Positions 42,995 to 52,142 are shown, counted from the stretch's first letter. The stretch: DNA of 64,000 nt from JAGNLV01 sp964612145 (GCA_964612145.1 CAZTBP010000002.1:172004-236003); one strand, 5' to 3'. Numbers and translations are program-made. Notes: a model not told the origin generated them from the letters alone.

Positions 42995-43830
42995 ACTCTG
43001 TCCTTTCGTAACTGTGCCCGTCGCCTGAGTTGTTCGAGGCATTCCTCCGGGACTCGTTGTGACCCGATCGCACCGTGACGACTCTCCCGCCCGTGAAAAT
43101 CCGAGCCGCCGGAAACAGCCAGCCGATGCCGCTTGGCCAGATGCCGAAACTGATCCGTATGACGCTGCTGGTGCGACGGATGATATATTTCTATGCCGTC
43201 CAGTCCCAACCCCATCAACATCTCTATGTGATAATAGGTTTCGTCGATCTGGGGATGGGCCAGCACAGCCACACCACCGGCGGCATGGATCGTCTTGATC
43301 GCCTCCTTCGGTGTAAAATTCTTCTTGGGAACGTAGGCTGGTTTGCCGTTGCCGATCAAATCATCGAATGCTTGTTGATACGATTTCACGAGATTGAGCT
43401 CTGCCATCGTTTGGGCTATGTGCGGTCGGCCGACCGCAGCCTCCCCGGCGGTCTCTTCAACCGCCTCGTATGGAAAATCATAGCCCATTTCGTTTAGCTT
43501 TCTTACTATCACACGACCCCGGTTGTTCCGTCTGGCCTGAAACAGATTCAACGCTTCATTGAGCGTCTCATTCTCCGGATCAAACAAATACGCCAGCATA
43601 TGCAGATCGTGCTCGCCGTACTGGACCGAAAGCTCCAGACCCGAAATCAATTCCGGATCACCCGGTTCGAGCAGTTCCTTGACCGCCCGGTAACCGGCCA
43701 GCGTATCGTGATCGGTAATCGAAAAGGCCGTTATATCGGCCCGCCGAACCTTGCTGAGTACCTGTGATGGCGTCGCGAGTCCGTCGGACAGCGTCGTATG
43801 CATGTGCAGGTCGATAAACCGACAGGCCAT
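42991..43830 (-). CDS. PHP-domain phosphoesterase, RNase AM/TrpH-like
   Basis: 279 residues. Motifs are DLHMHTTLSDG, ITDHDT, GLELS, HMLAY, GRPHIAQ, LAHPQ and the closing GSDFHG. This order and length fit the YciV/RNase AM family, which acts on 3',5'-bisphosphate nucleotides and RNA 5' ends. It follows FTCD with no gap (TAA then ATG). Confidence 0.85.
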   Translation of the reverse strand: MACRFIDLHMHTTLSDGLATPSQVLSKVRRADITAFSITDHDTLAGYRAVKELLEPGDPELISGLELSVQYGEHDLHMLAYLFDPENETLNEALNLFQARRNNRGRVIVRKLNEMGYDFPYEAVEETAGEAAVGRPHIAQTMAELNLVKSYQQAFDDLIGNGKPAYVPKKNFTPKEAIKTIHAAGGVAVLAHPQIDETYYHIEMLMGLGLDGIEIYHPSHQQRHTDQFRHLAKRHRLAVSGGSDFHGRESRHGAIGSQRVPEECLEQLRRRAQLRKDRV

Positions 43831-45363
43831 TTATAACTTTGCTTCAACCAGCTTGCGCGTAGCCTCGGCGAGCTTCCTCCCCTCAGCGGTAATAGATTCT
43901 ACATTAGCTTTCAGTTTATCAGCAAAGCTCTTGTCTTCGATCGACGTGAGATTAATCCGGACATTGTACCCCGCACCCTCGATCGCCGACATGCCCATCA
44001 GCGATGCCACCCCCGCGTCGGTGATCGAATTCTGGTTGCCTTTTTCAGCAACCGTATTCGCCAGATTAAGAACTTCCAGCGACTTCTGCATGACCGTCAG
44101 GGGCACCTCAGCCGCATGCTTATTGGCCGCTTCAACCGCCTTGTCACGTTTCGCCTGCTCTTCATCGGTCCCCTTCGGCAGCTTGAATGCTTCCATGACT
44201 GCGTTGAAGGCCTGTTCATCTTCTTCGATCAGCTTCTCAAGCTCTTCGCGAAGCGCATCCGCCTGGTCCCGGACCCCGCTGAGCTCATCCTTCACATCTT
44301 TGTATTGCTTCTTGCCGACCGTAAGCCGACAGACCATCGCCGATAAGGCCGCCCCCAACACACCGGCCGCCGCAGAGACCGATCCACCCCCCGGGGCCGG
44401 CTCGGCCGAGGCTACTTTATCAAAAAAGCTCTCTTGAACATCCGTAGCCGCACTGCTCCCTCCGGCCTCCTTGAGCTTTTCCTCCAGGACCTGCGCCTTG
44501 CTGAAATTCTCCAGCCGCAAGAAGTGATCGCTGACCGCCAGCATGGCATCATTCGGCACCAGCCCGACTATCTCCGATGATGTCACCAGCACGCCGTAGC
44601 GCTCGGCTTCATTCTTGATCGTCTCAAAAACTCGGAAAATCGGCGTCTTTTCATAGTTCACCAGATTCATTGAAATCTGTACCTGGTCGCGCTCCTTGAT
44701 CTCAAATCCAAGTGCCTTTACAAACCGGTAGCCGCCCTTCAGCGACCGCACCGCGTCGGCAATCTTGTCAGCCACCGTCTTGTTGTTCGTACCCAGATAG
44801 ACATTAAACGCCACCAGCGGGAACCGCACCCCGATCGCAGTCGCACCCGCCTTGAGATTCATCCTGGCCGGCCCGTAATCCGGTTTACGCAATTTATCCG
44901 TTTCAATCGTATCACGGATCCCCTCGTACTCCCCCTGACGGACCTTCGCAAGATTCTTGCGCTTCGGAGTCGTGCGCGCGTCCTCATACAGATACACCGG
45001 TATCTGAAGTTCGTCGCCGACTCGCTTACCTAACTTGTTGGCCAGCTCAACCGCCTCTTCAATCGTCATATCGCTGATCGGGATAAACGGACAAACATCG
45101 CACGCCCCCATCCGCGGGTGCTCTCCACGGTGCGTCTGCATATCGATTAACTCTGCCGCCTTCTTGTATCCCTCAAACGCGGCCTCGACCGCTTTGGACG
45201 GATGACAGACAAACGTCACCACCGCGCGGTTATGATCCCCGTCCATTTCCTTATCCAGCAGAACCACGCCCTCGATCGACGTTATCGCATCACAAATGGC
45301 ATCCACAACTTCCGGCCGACAGCCTTCGGAAAAATTCGGCACACATTCAACGAGCTTAGCCAT
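43831..45363 (-). CDS. ftcD: Bifunctional glutamate formiminotransferase / formiminotetrahydrofolate cyclodeaminase
   Basis: 510 residues. The N-terminal half (1-300; LVECVPNFSEG, THRGEHPRMGACDVCPF) is the formiminotransferase that moves the formimino group of formiminoglutamate to tetrahydrofolate. The C-terminal half (about 310-510; SAEPAPGGGSVSAAAG) is the cyclodeaminase releasing ammonia and giving 5,10-methenyl-THF. Fusion of both domains is the animal-type layout, also found in several bacterial phyla. It is the last step of histidine breakdown; no hut genes are in the window. Confidence 0.95.
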   Translation of the reverse strand: MAKLVECVPNFSEGCRPEVVDAICDAITSIEGVVLLDKEMDGDHNRAVVTFVCHPSKAVEAAFEGYKKAAELIDMQTHRGEHPRMGACDVCPFIPISDMTIEEAVELANKLGKRVGDELQIPVYLYEDARTTPKRKNLAKVRQGEYEGIRDTIETDKLRKPDYGPARMNLKAGATAIGVRFPLVAFNVYLGTNNKTVADKIADAVRSLKGGYRFVKALGFEIKERDQVQISMNLVNYEKTPIFRVFETIKNEAERYGVLVTSSEIVGLVPNDAMLAVSDHFLRLENFSKAQVLEEKLKEAGGSSAATDVQESFFDKVASAEPAPGGGSVSAAAGVLGAALSAMVCRLTVGKKQYKDVKDELSGVRDQADALREELEKLIEEDEQAFNAVMEAFKLPKGTDEEQAKRDKAVEAANKHAAEVPLTVMQKSLEVLNLANTVAEKGNQNSITDAGVASLMGMSAIEGAGYNVRINLTSIEDKSFADKLKANVESITAEGRKLAEATRKLVEAKL

Positions 45364-45384
45364 GTCAAAAAATCTCCGTACGCA

Positions 45385-46344
45385 TTATTTGTTACAAGCC
45401 TGCCTGAGACCCCACGCCAGCAACGGTATCATCAACTCATGGTGACCAACAAAATTAAACCCCTTGCCGACCTTGAAAGTCGGCCGGTTGACCACGTTAA
45501 CCGTCGGCCGGTAGTGTGTAATCATGTCAAAATTGGCAGTCGTCAAACTGCCGGCGCCGCCCTCGATATTTCGAGCCACCGTCAGCGCCTTGAGAAAAAC
45601 TTCGGGTAATATAACCGCTGACCCGATATTCGCAACTACTCCTCCCCGGTCTACATCGGCACAAATGGCACAAAGAATCCGGAAATCTATATGCGAGGCC
45701 GCGCCGGCTGCGGCTGCATCATAGTTCGGATGCTGAGCGACAATATCGGTTCCGATTCCAATATGAACCGTAATCGGAAGCCCCAGCGACTCCGCCACAC
45801 CAAAAACGGAATACTCACGGTTCGGTGCCTGATTCCCGTTGATAAACAGCCCGGTCGCCTCACCCAAACCGATCTCTTTCTCTTTCGACAGCGCCGTCAC
45901 TTCCGCAAAAAAATCGCCGGTCTCCTTCACCATCCCGAAACTGCCGTCCATCAAACCGGCCTGGACATCCTCCGATGTCCCGCCGAAAAACGCCAGTTCC
46001 AAATCGTGAATAATCCCCGCACAGTTAAATGACAGCCCGGTCACGATCTCCCGCCGGAACAGATCGATCAAAATCGGCGACAGTCCCACCTTGATCGTAT
46101 GCGCACCCATTAACAGGTGAAACGGTTTGTCTTTCGCCCTGGCCTTCGCCGTCAGATCGATAAACTCGCGAAGGTCGGATGCTTTTAGAAATTGAGGAAG
46201 GGATTCAAAATAATCGACGCCGTCGACCTGTTCCATCGGTCGCCCGAACGCCTCAATACTTGTCTTGTTGTCGCGACGGGCATACTCGTAGCGAGTTACC
46301 CGGTTGAGGTCCGTCGGCTCAGGTTTATCCTTCTTCTCTGCCAT
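45385..46344 (-). CDS. Conserved protein of unknown function
   Basis: 319 residues, soluble. Strong conserved-looking blocks include LLMGAHTIKVGLSPILIDL, NCAGIIHDLELAFFGGTSED, DGSFGMVKETGDFF and PITVHIGIGTDIVAQHP. The pattern of glycine-rich turns after hydrophobic strands suggests a Rossmann-like fold. I recall homologous hypothetical proteins in several phyla but no assigned function. Two bp behind DUF3108 and 21 bp before ftcD, so it may be linked to one-carbon or amino-acid metabolism. Confidence 0.8.
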   Translation of the reverse strand: MAEKKDKPEPTDLNRVTRYEYARRDNKTSIEAFGRPMEQVDGVDYFESLPQFLKASDLREFIDLTAKARAKDKPFHLLMGAHTIKVGLSPILIDLFRREIVTGLSFNCAGIIHDLELAFFGGTSEDVQAGLMDGSFGMVKETGDFFAEVTALSKEKEIGLGEATGLFINGNQAPNREYSVFGVAESLGLPITVHIGIGTDIVAQHPNYDAAAAGAASHIDFRILCAICADVDRGGVVANIGSAVILPEVFLKALTVARNIEGGAGSLTTANFDMITHYRPTVNVVNRPTFKVGKGFNFVGHHELMIPLLAWGLRQACNK

Positions 46345-46346
46345 AA

Positions 46347-47189
46347 TCAGAAGGCGTCGATATCGCCCAGCGTAAAATCTGTCAGTTCAACCGAAATCGA
46401 TCCCACCAGCACTTTGGCCTTCATCAACACCGGCATCTTCACCCGGTCATCGGTCAGCCACACCTTGAGTTTACCCTCGTGCTTGAACACCCCCGCCCCG
46501 CGCAACAGAGGCTCGACCACGACACAGTCAAACGTGCCCGCCTTGACACTGATCCGCTCCTTCTTGAGAATCTTGACTTCCAGCGGATACAACTCTCCAT
46601 CTGTGAAATTGTCGATCCGGATCGTCTCGCCCACTGTCATATCCTGCGTGCGCACAAAGTACATCACCGAAAGAGGATCATGCACATACGACGGCACCTC
46701 AATTGTGTCGCCCTCGTAGTACACAAGATGTTCGCGCTGGTTAAACGAGTACGATCGGTCGGCCCGGTAACTCCCCTCACGCAGTTTCTTCTCGAAATGC
46801 CAGCTGAACAATCCGATCGCATCAATAATCGACTCGACCCGATCATCAACCGGATAAAAAGTCGAAAAGAAACTGTTGGACTGGGCACGGGTCTTGATCT
46901 GGTACGCCGGACGGTTCTGGTACTCGATCAGGCGGGCAACTTCCATCGACGCCGTCCCGGCATTGATAAATCCATACCCGACATCAAACTCCAGCCGTTC
47001 CCCCACCCCAAACGCAACATTATCGACACTGCGATCGATTGGCCCGGAGTTCCCGTCCTGCACAATCGCTGCTCTACCGGTCGCAGCGGCACCCTCGATA
47101 TGCACCGTCGCAAAATACAACACCGGGAGAATACCGGCGGTGATAAGAAATCCAATCACGGTCACCTGCAATCTTGATTTAGTCGGCAT
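46347..47189 (-). CDS. DUF3108 domain protein, secreted or membrane-anchored
   Basis: 280 residues. One N-terminal hydrophobic helix (VTVIGFLITAGILPVLYFA) is an anchor or uncleaved signal. The rest is DUF3108: GERLEFDVGYGFINAGTASM, DDRVESIID, and KERISVKAGTFDCVVVEP. The family is predicted to be a periplasmic beta structure; function unknown. Overlaps the phosphatase gene by 11 nt. Confidence 0.85.
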   Translation of the reverse strand: MPTKSRLQVTVIGFLITAGILPVLYFATVHIEGAAATGRAAIVQDGNSGPIDRSVDNVAFGVGERLEFDVGYGFINAGTASMEVARLIEYQNRPAYQIKTRAQSNSFFSTFYPVDDRVESIIDAIGLFSWHFEKKLREGSYRADRSYSFNQREHLVYYEGDTIEVPSYVHDPLSVMYFVRTQDMTVGETIRIDNFTDGELYPLEVKILKKERISVKAGTFDCVVVEPLLRGAGVFKHEGKLKVWLTDDRVKMPVLMKAKVLVGSISVELTDFTLGDIDAF

Positions 47190-47676
47190 TTGCTTTTTCG
47201 TCTATCCTTTTTACAATTTCCGGCAAATGCTTGCCCAGGTATTCTCCAATTTCCAAAAATGTCTCATTATATCTGTCCAATGACTGCCCAACCGGGTCCG
47301 CAACCGGCTCACCCACCGGTGACGGGTCCGGAAAGTTCTTGAGCAGAAACGTCTTATCCTGTGCCTCCGGTCGAATCCGAAGCACTTCCGCATGATGCTG
47401 ATCAGTCATACAAAAAATCAGGTCGGCCCTGTCAATAAGCTCACTGGTAAGCGGTTGCGACCGCTGCCCACTAATATTGCAGTCCCAGATCTTGGCCGCC
47501 TCAATCGCAAACAACGTCGGCGGCGTCCCATTCCCGGCCGAAATCCCCGCCGACTGTACCTCGGCCTTGCCCGGCCGCTCCTTCTGAAGCAGCATCCGCA
47601 TAGCCCCTTCGGCCATCGGCGAACGACACGTATTCCCGGTACACACGAACAGTACTCTGTATATCTTGTCAGGCAT
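47179..47676 (-). CDS. Low-molecular-weight protein phosphatase (YwlE-like)
   Basis: 165 residues. P loop VCTGNTCRSPM (CX5R) near residue 11 and the acidic DPVG.. region FPDPSPVGEPVADPVG. The Thr in CTGNTCR, instead of the Ile of tyrosine-specific enzymes, is the residue tied to phosphoarginine specificity in Bacillus YwlE. It lies next to tsaC, as ywlE lies near ywlC in Bacillus. No McsB kinase is in the window. Confidence 0.88.
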   Translation of the reverse strand: MPDKIYRVLFVCTGNTCRSPMAEGAMRMLLQKERPGKAEVQSAGISAGNGTPPTLFAIEAAKIWDCNISGQRSQPLTSELIDRADLIFCMTDQHHAEVLRIRPEAQDKTFLLKNFPDPSPVGEPVADPVGQSLDRYNETFLEIGEYLGKHLPEIVKRIDEKANAD

Positions 47677-47679
47677 CTT

Positions 47680-48312
47680 CTATTCCTTTACTGCGGCCAT
47701 GATCTCGTTCGGGTCTATCGCCCCTTCTCGAAGAATCTTCGGGGTCTCGTCGATACACTCAACGACCGTCGACGGCATCCCCGCCAGCCGCCCGCTATCG
47801 AGATACAAATCAACACCATCCTCGAAAGCCTCCGCAATTTCAGACACCGTCTCAGCCTCATCCTCTCCGGAGATATTGGCCGACGTAGCCGTCACCGGGA
47901 AATCAACCCGCTCCATGATCGCCTGTATCACCGGCGAGGATGACACGCGGATTCCTATCTTGTCCTGTGGCACAATCATCTCATGCCAGGTGCCGATCGC
48001 CGGCACAACCAGCGTCAGCGGACCGGGAAGAAACAGCTGCGCCAGTCGCTGCGAGGTTGGGTTCATGCGTGCATAGTGCATGATCATCTCAAAACTCCCA
48101 ACAAACACGGAGATCGGCTTGGTCTCTGACCGACGTTTAACCTCAGTCAGCCGCTCGGCCGGAAGTCCTTTATCTGCACGAGCAAGCAATCCATACCGCG
48201 TTTCCGTCGGGGCAACAACCAGACCACCCGCTTCCAGAACGGCCACTGCTTCCTCGATCACGGCCGGGTCCGGGTTTTCCGGGTCAATAGTTACCGTTCG
48301 GGAGTCACCCAC
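47680..48312 (-). CDS. tsaC: L-threonylcarbamoyladenylate synthase (Sua5/YrdC family)
   Basis: 210 residues. Makes the threonylcarbamoyl-AMP used for the t6A modification of ANN-decoding tRNAs. AGGLVVAPTETRYGLLARAD, RSETKPISVF and TATSANISGE are the family motifs. I start at GTG 48312, which overlaps the SPOR gene stop by 8 nt and gives a normal length; the longer frame to 48543 runs antiparallel through the SPOR coding region without family similarity. ATG 48336 is another option. Confidence 0.9.
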   Translation of the reverse strand: MGDSRTVTIDPENPDPAVIEEAVAVLEAGGLVVAPTETRYGLLARADKGLPAERLTEVKRRSETKPISVFVGSFEMIMHYARMNPTSQRLAQLFLPGPLTLVVPAIGTWHEMIVPQDKIGIRVSSSPVIQAIMERVDFPVTATSANISGEDEAETVSEIAEAFEDGVDLYLDSGRLAGMPSTVVECIDETPKILREGAIDPNEIMAAVKE

Positions 48313-48961
48313 CGTTGCCCGCGCCCTCTTCAACATTCGTCGTGTCCGAAACAGCGGTTGTATCCTCAAACCCCGGTGTGGGGCTGCTTTCGTCATAAAG
48401 CGGCGCCGCCTGCCGGGCCGACATCGTCGTTGCCACGACCCAGGCATCGGTGTACCCCGCCGCTCGAACCCGCTGAGCATACTCTTCGGCCTTGTACCGG
48501 TCTGCGAATCCACCCACACGAACCTTGAAATACGGCACTTCATAATCCGCGTATACCGGGCGATCGAATATCTCCTCGGCTACCCGCCGCGCATGTTTCG
48601 CCTCACCGTACAACTCGCTGGTGAATATCTGCACCTGGAAAGACTGACTCGTGACCGAATCCACTTCATCGACAACTTCATCAGGTAGTTCTTCCGGGGA
48701 AGATCTGTCGGTGCCCAGCTCGGAATCGTCCACAATAATTGTCTCCCGACCCGACACATCCGCCGAAACGGGATATTCCTCCGGAACGATAGTGCGATCC
48801 TCCACCAACTCAAGCGGATCAAACCGCAGGGAATCAGTGGTCGCCCGGCCCTCTTCCCCAACGGTGGTCGTCATCGCCGCCTTTTTCTGGCAGCCTGACA
48901 CCAGCAGCAGACTCAGGGCCGCCAGTATACTACAAATATTTCTTGTATTCTTCATTCTCAT
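48305..48961 (-). CDS. SPOR-domain lipoprotein
   Basis: 218 residues. The signal peptide ends in the lipobox LVSGC (Cys about 24). A linker of acidic and Ser/Thr residues leads to a SPOR domain (about 115-190; SFQVQIFTSELYGEA, FKVRVGGFADRYKAEEYA). SPOR domains bind denuded septal peptidoglycan, so a cell-division or envelope role is likely. It overlaps the upstream guanylyltransferase by 32 nt. Confidence 0.85.
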   Translation of the reverse strand: MRMKNTRNICSILAALSLLLVSGCQKKAAMTTTVGEEGRATTDSLRFDPLELVEDRTIVPEEYPVSADVSGRETIIVDDSELGTDRSSPEELPDEVVDEVDSVTSQSFQVQIFTSELYGEAKHARRVAEEIFDRPVYADYEVPYFKVRVGGFADRYKAEEYAQRVRAAGYTDAWVVATTMSARQAAPLYDESSPTPGFEDTTAVSDTTNVEEGAGNGG

Positions 48962-50009
48962 GTAATTCGGCCAGCAGCTTCTTAATATCCTGGGCGCGCG
49001 TCTTGTGCGCCACCAGAGTTATCCCGTTGGCCCTGACTATTATCAGGTCCGAAACACCCAGAGCCGCAATCAGGCCCTCGGTGTCGTTATAAATGGTCGA
49101 CTCATACGACTCCAGTGTCACAGCGTCGCCGACAATCACATTCCGTTCACTGTCGACCTTTTTATACCGCTCCAGCGACCGCCAGTCCCCTACGTCGTCC
49201 CAGATGATGTCAGCCTTGATTGTCAGGACATTGTCCGCCTTTTCCAGGACGGCAAAGTCTATTGAGATACTGTTCGCCTCTTCATACAGCTTTCGGCGCG
49301 CCTCGAGTTGATCCGGCTGGCCGATATGCCTGGCATACTCGTCAAAAAGCGCACCGAGTTCCGGCTCGCACCTGCGGATCGCCTTCATGATCGCCTTGGC
49401 CGACCAGATAAACATTCCGCTGTTCCAGAAGTACTTGTTGCTATAGTAGTAATCCAGCGCCACCGCGGCTCTCGGTTTCTCCGCAAAACCAGACACGTAG
49501 TAAACCGGTATCTCATCCTCCAGCTTATACAGATCACCTGTCTTGATATAACCATAACCGGTCTCGGGCCGGGTGGGCACAATGCCTATCGTGATCAGGC
49601 TGTCTTCACTGGCGGCAATTCGAGCCCCGCTCTCCAAAATCGACAGGAGCTTCTCGGCCGGTCGAATCAGATGATCCGCCGACAGCACTACCATGACGGC
49701 CTCAGGATCCTCAGCCAGAAGATGCACCGCCGCCAGCGCAATGGCCGGAGCTGTATTGCGCCCAACCGGCTCCGCCAGAATATGATCGTCGTTAATCTCT
49801 TCGCAATGCTCCAAAACAAACGGCCGCATCTCCTCACCCGTAACCACCCGTATCTTGTCGCGCGGAATCAGGGGAACAACACGATCCATCGTCTCTTCGA
49901 GCATCATGCGTTCCGAGGTCAATCGAAGAAACTGCTTCGGCTTCTGTAAACGAGAAAGAGGCCAGAAACGCTCACCGCGCCCACCGGCCAGAATTACACC
50001 ATAGATCAC
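48930..50009 (-). CDS. manC: Mannose-1-phosphate guanylyltransferase
   Basis: 359 residues. GVILAGGRGERFWPLSR and KPKQFL are the nucleotidyltransferase signature; FAEKP and WNSGMFIW follow. It makes GDP-mannose from mannose-1-phosphate for surface polysaccharides. Length indicates a single-domain enzyme without the isomerase domain. Start GTG 50009 has GGAAGGA upstream; the longer frame from 50072 would begin before the predicted transcription start and is rejected. First gene of a long leftward operon. Confidence 0.92.
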   Translation of the reverse strand: MIYGVILAGGRGERFWPLSRLQKPKQFLRLTSERMMLEETMDRVVPLIPRDKIRVVTGEEMRPFVLEHCEEINDDHILAEPVGRNTAPAIALAAVHLLAEDPEAVMVVLSADHLIRPAEKLLSILESGARIAASEDSLITIGIVPTRPETGYGYIKTGDLYKLEDEIPVYYVSGFAEKPRAAVALDYYYSNKYFWNSGMFIWSAKAIMKAIRRCEPELGALFDEYARHIGQPDQLEARRKLYEEANSISIDFAVLEKADNVLTIKADIIWDDVGDWRSLERYKKVDSERNVIVGDAVTLESYESTIYNDTEGLIAALGVSDLIIVRANGITLVAHKTRAQDIKKLLAELHENEEYKKYL

Positions 50010-50043
50010 GGAATTTTTCCTTCCCAGTCTGGCTAATCTGTTG

Positions 50044-50072
50044 ATGATAGCAGGGATAACAGGCAGAGTCAA
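50044..50072 (-). promoter_or_regulatory. Sigma-70 promoter of the manC operon
   Basis: Minus strand TTGACT (50067-50072), exactly 17 nt, TATCAT (50044-50049). Predicted start near 50037, 28 nt before GTG 50009. The genes from manC to the TonB-type barrel overlap or abut nearly throughout. Confidence 0.8.
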
Positions 50073-50114
50073 GATAAAGATCAGACGCCGCCCCGGTGCA
50101 GCCGAGGACCAATG

Positions 50115-50146
50115 AAAAAGGCTCCGACGACAGAATCATCGGAGCC
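50115..50146 (-). terminator. Terminator of the dockerin/arylsulfotransferase-like gene
   Basis: GGCTCCGA (50120-50127) pairs with TCGGAGCC (50139-50146); the minus strand continues with five T (complement of 50115-50119). Confidence 0.85.
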
Positions 50147-50199
50147 CGAAAAGACGATCTTTTTGAATGAAGACTGCGCTTGCAGCACTTCCGTACCAG

Positions 50200-52104
50200 T
50201 TACGTAACGCACGCCGGAGGCGGCCCATCGCGGAACAGGAAGTCAATCAGATGGGTCAAATCGGTGATATCGATATCGCCGGTGCCATTAAAGTTCCCAT
50301 TTTCCCACGGCTCCGGAACCGGACCACTCCTGAACAGAAAGTCAACCAGATAGGTCAGGTCACCAATATTCGGCCCGTCGCCGCTCCCGTCGATATCGGC
50401 ACACTCAAATCCCGTTGGCCGCAGCCAGTAAGTGGTTGTAGGCTTGTTAATCGGGTCTGAGACAACTCTCGCTGCAACATCGAGCGTATGCACATAGTAC
50501 CGAACCAGCGTCCCGGCCGATATCGGCGGCAATACTGCCCCGTAAATCCCGTCGCCGGCCGCCGAATCACCATGAGCGCCATCATCGTACATTGTTGTCG
50601 GCAAAAACCCCTGACCTGTGTCAAAATACAGCTCCACGTTCACCAGATCCGTATCTGAAGCAACTGCCGAAGTAACATAAATCGAGTCGAAAAGCGTCGG
50701 ATCCGGCGGCGAATGCGACGTTCCGGCAAGGGTAATGTCGTACTGCTCAATTGCCGTACCCGGTATCAAACTACGGCCGACAAATGCCGGATGATCCGGA
50801 CTAAAACGCAATGCACGGAAAGTCCCGGCCCCAATCGGATAGTTGCCCTGATAAACAATACCCTGGAAACCGATCGGTGAGAAATACTCCCAGACCTTCT
50901 GCCCATCGGACGTGACCTCGAACAAATGGCCGCTCGGCCCGTCGCAAATGAACGTATTGCCGTTGGGTAAACGCTGCGTCCCGGAAATAAACTGGGCGTA
51001 AAAACTCGAGTCCGGCCCCTCCGGATAAGTCCAGTGCACTGCCTCCGGGCCCCAGGCCTCCCCTGGTCCAAGTTCCGGATACGCCCCTGAAATATCAACC
51101 GGCGTTACGATTTCTTCAATCGCGGACCAACCGCGATCGGTTCCATTGTTGAAGATCAACATATTCCCGGCGCCCTGAAGCCCATCTGCTATCCAGTGGG
51201 AATTGTGCTGTTTATCGAGAATCTGGTCAGTCGAATCTCCCCGGCGATAGGTCTGCGGGTTGCCCCATCGATACAGCAGATCACCACCCTTGCCTTGATT
51301 GCCGCCCGCATGCCCGGCCGCCTCAGCAGTCGTCGTGCTGTGATCAATGATCCAGATTTCGCTGAATACCCGACTGCTCATCACGATCTGATCGTATTCT
51401 GCATTATAGTCTATCGCATTAGCATGAATCCAGTCCGCTACCGGATTCGGCGCATAGTTGATATCGACCAACTCCGGGTGATCTTCCACAACCCCGTAAT
51501 TATCCTTCGTTGAATCAAAATCCTGAATTACGTGATCCCATAGATGCCACTCCCAGACAATATCACCAGTCGTCAGTCCGGTCGGCTGCACTTCAACAAT
51601 CTGCTCCGGCCACAATTGGGGCTCCTGCAATAAGGCGGGGTCCCGCCCGGCCTCAAATGCAGCCGAATCAGAATACACTTCCCAAGCCAGGATCAACACA
51701 TTGCCGTTCGGCAGATACTCTATGTCGTGATGGCGAGTCACGGTACTGTCGTCATACAGGAAATCCCACATGAGCGTCCCGTCCCAAGCAATCCGCTGAA
51801 TGTACCCCAGCCCGCTGGTCGTATCCTGAGCCATTCGCAAAAGACTGCCATCATCCAGCATATACGCACCGCCGCGACTCTGCTTATCCGACGGCCATTC
51901 ATGTACCGTCCGACCCCACATGTCGATCAGGTAAGTCGATGTTGAAGCAAACGGATAAAACATCGTGTAGCCCTCGAAAGCCAGGCTGTCATAGAGAAAC
52001 AGGCCAACCGATTGATCCTGTGCCTTAGCCGAGGGTATCGTTCCAGCCACAATTAGTCCGGTAATCAGAAGAGTAAGGAACAGCCTGCCGAGACGTCTTT
52101 TCAT
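50200..52104 (-). CDS. Secreted arylsulfotransferase-like protein with C-terminal dockerin repeats
   Basis: 634 residues from ATG 52104 with GGAGA upstream. Signal peptide about 28 residues. The main domain looks like the arylsulfotransferase (ASST) beta-propeller: DMWGRTVHEWPSDKQSRGGA, HHDIEYLPNGNVLILAWE, HANAIDYNAEYDQIVMSSR and QRLPNGNTFICDG. A beta-sandwich segment follows. The last about 65 residues hold two dockerin-like calcium repeats (DIDGSGDGPNIGDLTYLVDF and NGTGDIDITDLTHLIDFLF). Whether it transfers sulfate or only shares the fold is uncertain. The dockerin ending is common in Zixibacteria-like genomes. Confidence 0.82.
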   Translation of the reverse strand: MKRRLGRLFLTLLITGLIVAGTIPSAKAQDQSVGLFLYDSLAFEGYTMFYPFASTSTYLIDMWGRTVHEWPSDKQSRGGAYMLDDGSLLRMAQDTTSGLGYIQRIAWDGTLMWDFLYDDSTVTRHHDIEYLPNGNVLILAWEVYSDSAAFEAGRDPALLQEPQLWPEQIVEVQPTGLTTGDIVWEWHLWDHVIQDFDSTKDNYGVVEDHPELVDINYAPNPVADWIHANAIDYNAEYDQIVMSSRVFSEIWIIDHSTTTAEAAGHAGGNQGKGGDLLYRWGNPQTYRRGDSTDQILDKQHNSHWIADGLQGAGNMLIFNNGTDRGWSAIEEIVTPVDISGAYPELGPGEAWGPEAVHWTYPEGPDSSFYAQFISGTQRLPNGNTFICDGPSGHLFEVTSDGQKVWEYFSPIGFQGIVYQGNYPIGAGTFRALRFSPDHPAFVGRSLIPGTAIEQYDITLAGTSHSPPDPTLFDSIYVTSAVASDTDLVNVELYFDTGQGFLPTTMYDDGAHGDSAAGDGIYGAVLPPISAGTLVRYYVHTLDVAARVVSDPINKPTTTYWLRPTGFECADIDGSGDGPNIGDLTYLVDFLFRSGPVPEPWENGNFNGTGDIDITDLTHLIDFLFRDGPPPACVT

Positions 52105-52142
52105 CAAATGTTCTCCTCGGATTTTTCCTGATGCATCAAAAT

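Noticed and set aside
42995..43042. Upstream start for the secreted protease
   Set aside because: It masks the signal peptide; GTG 42994 has a ribosome site and a GTGA overlap with the previous gene.
48313..48543. N-terminal extension of tsaC
   Set aside because: It overlaps the SPOR-domain coding region in another frame, is Arg-rich and lacks similarity to the family; GTG 48312 gives a normal length.
50010..50072. Upstream start for manC
   Set aside because: It would begin inside the -35 box of the gene's own promoter.
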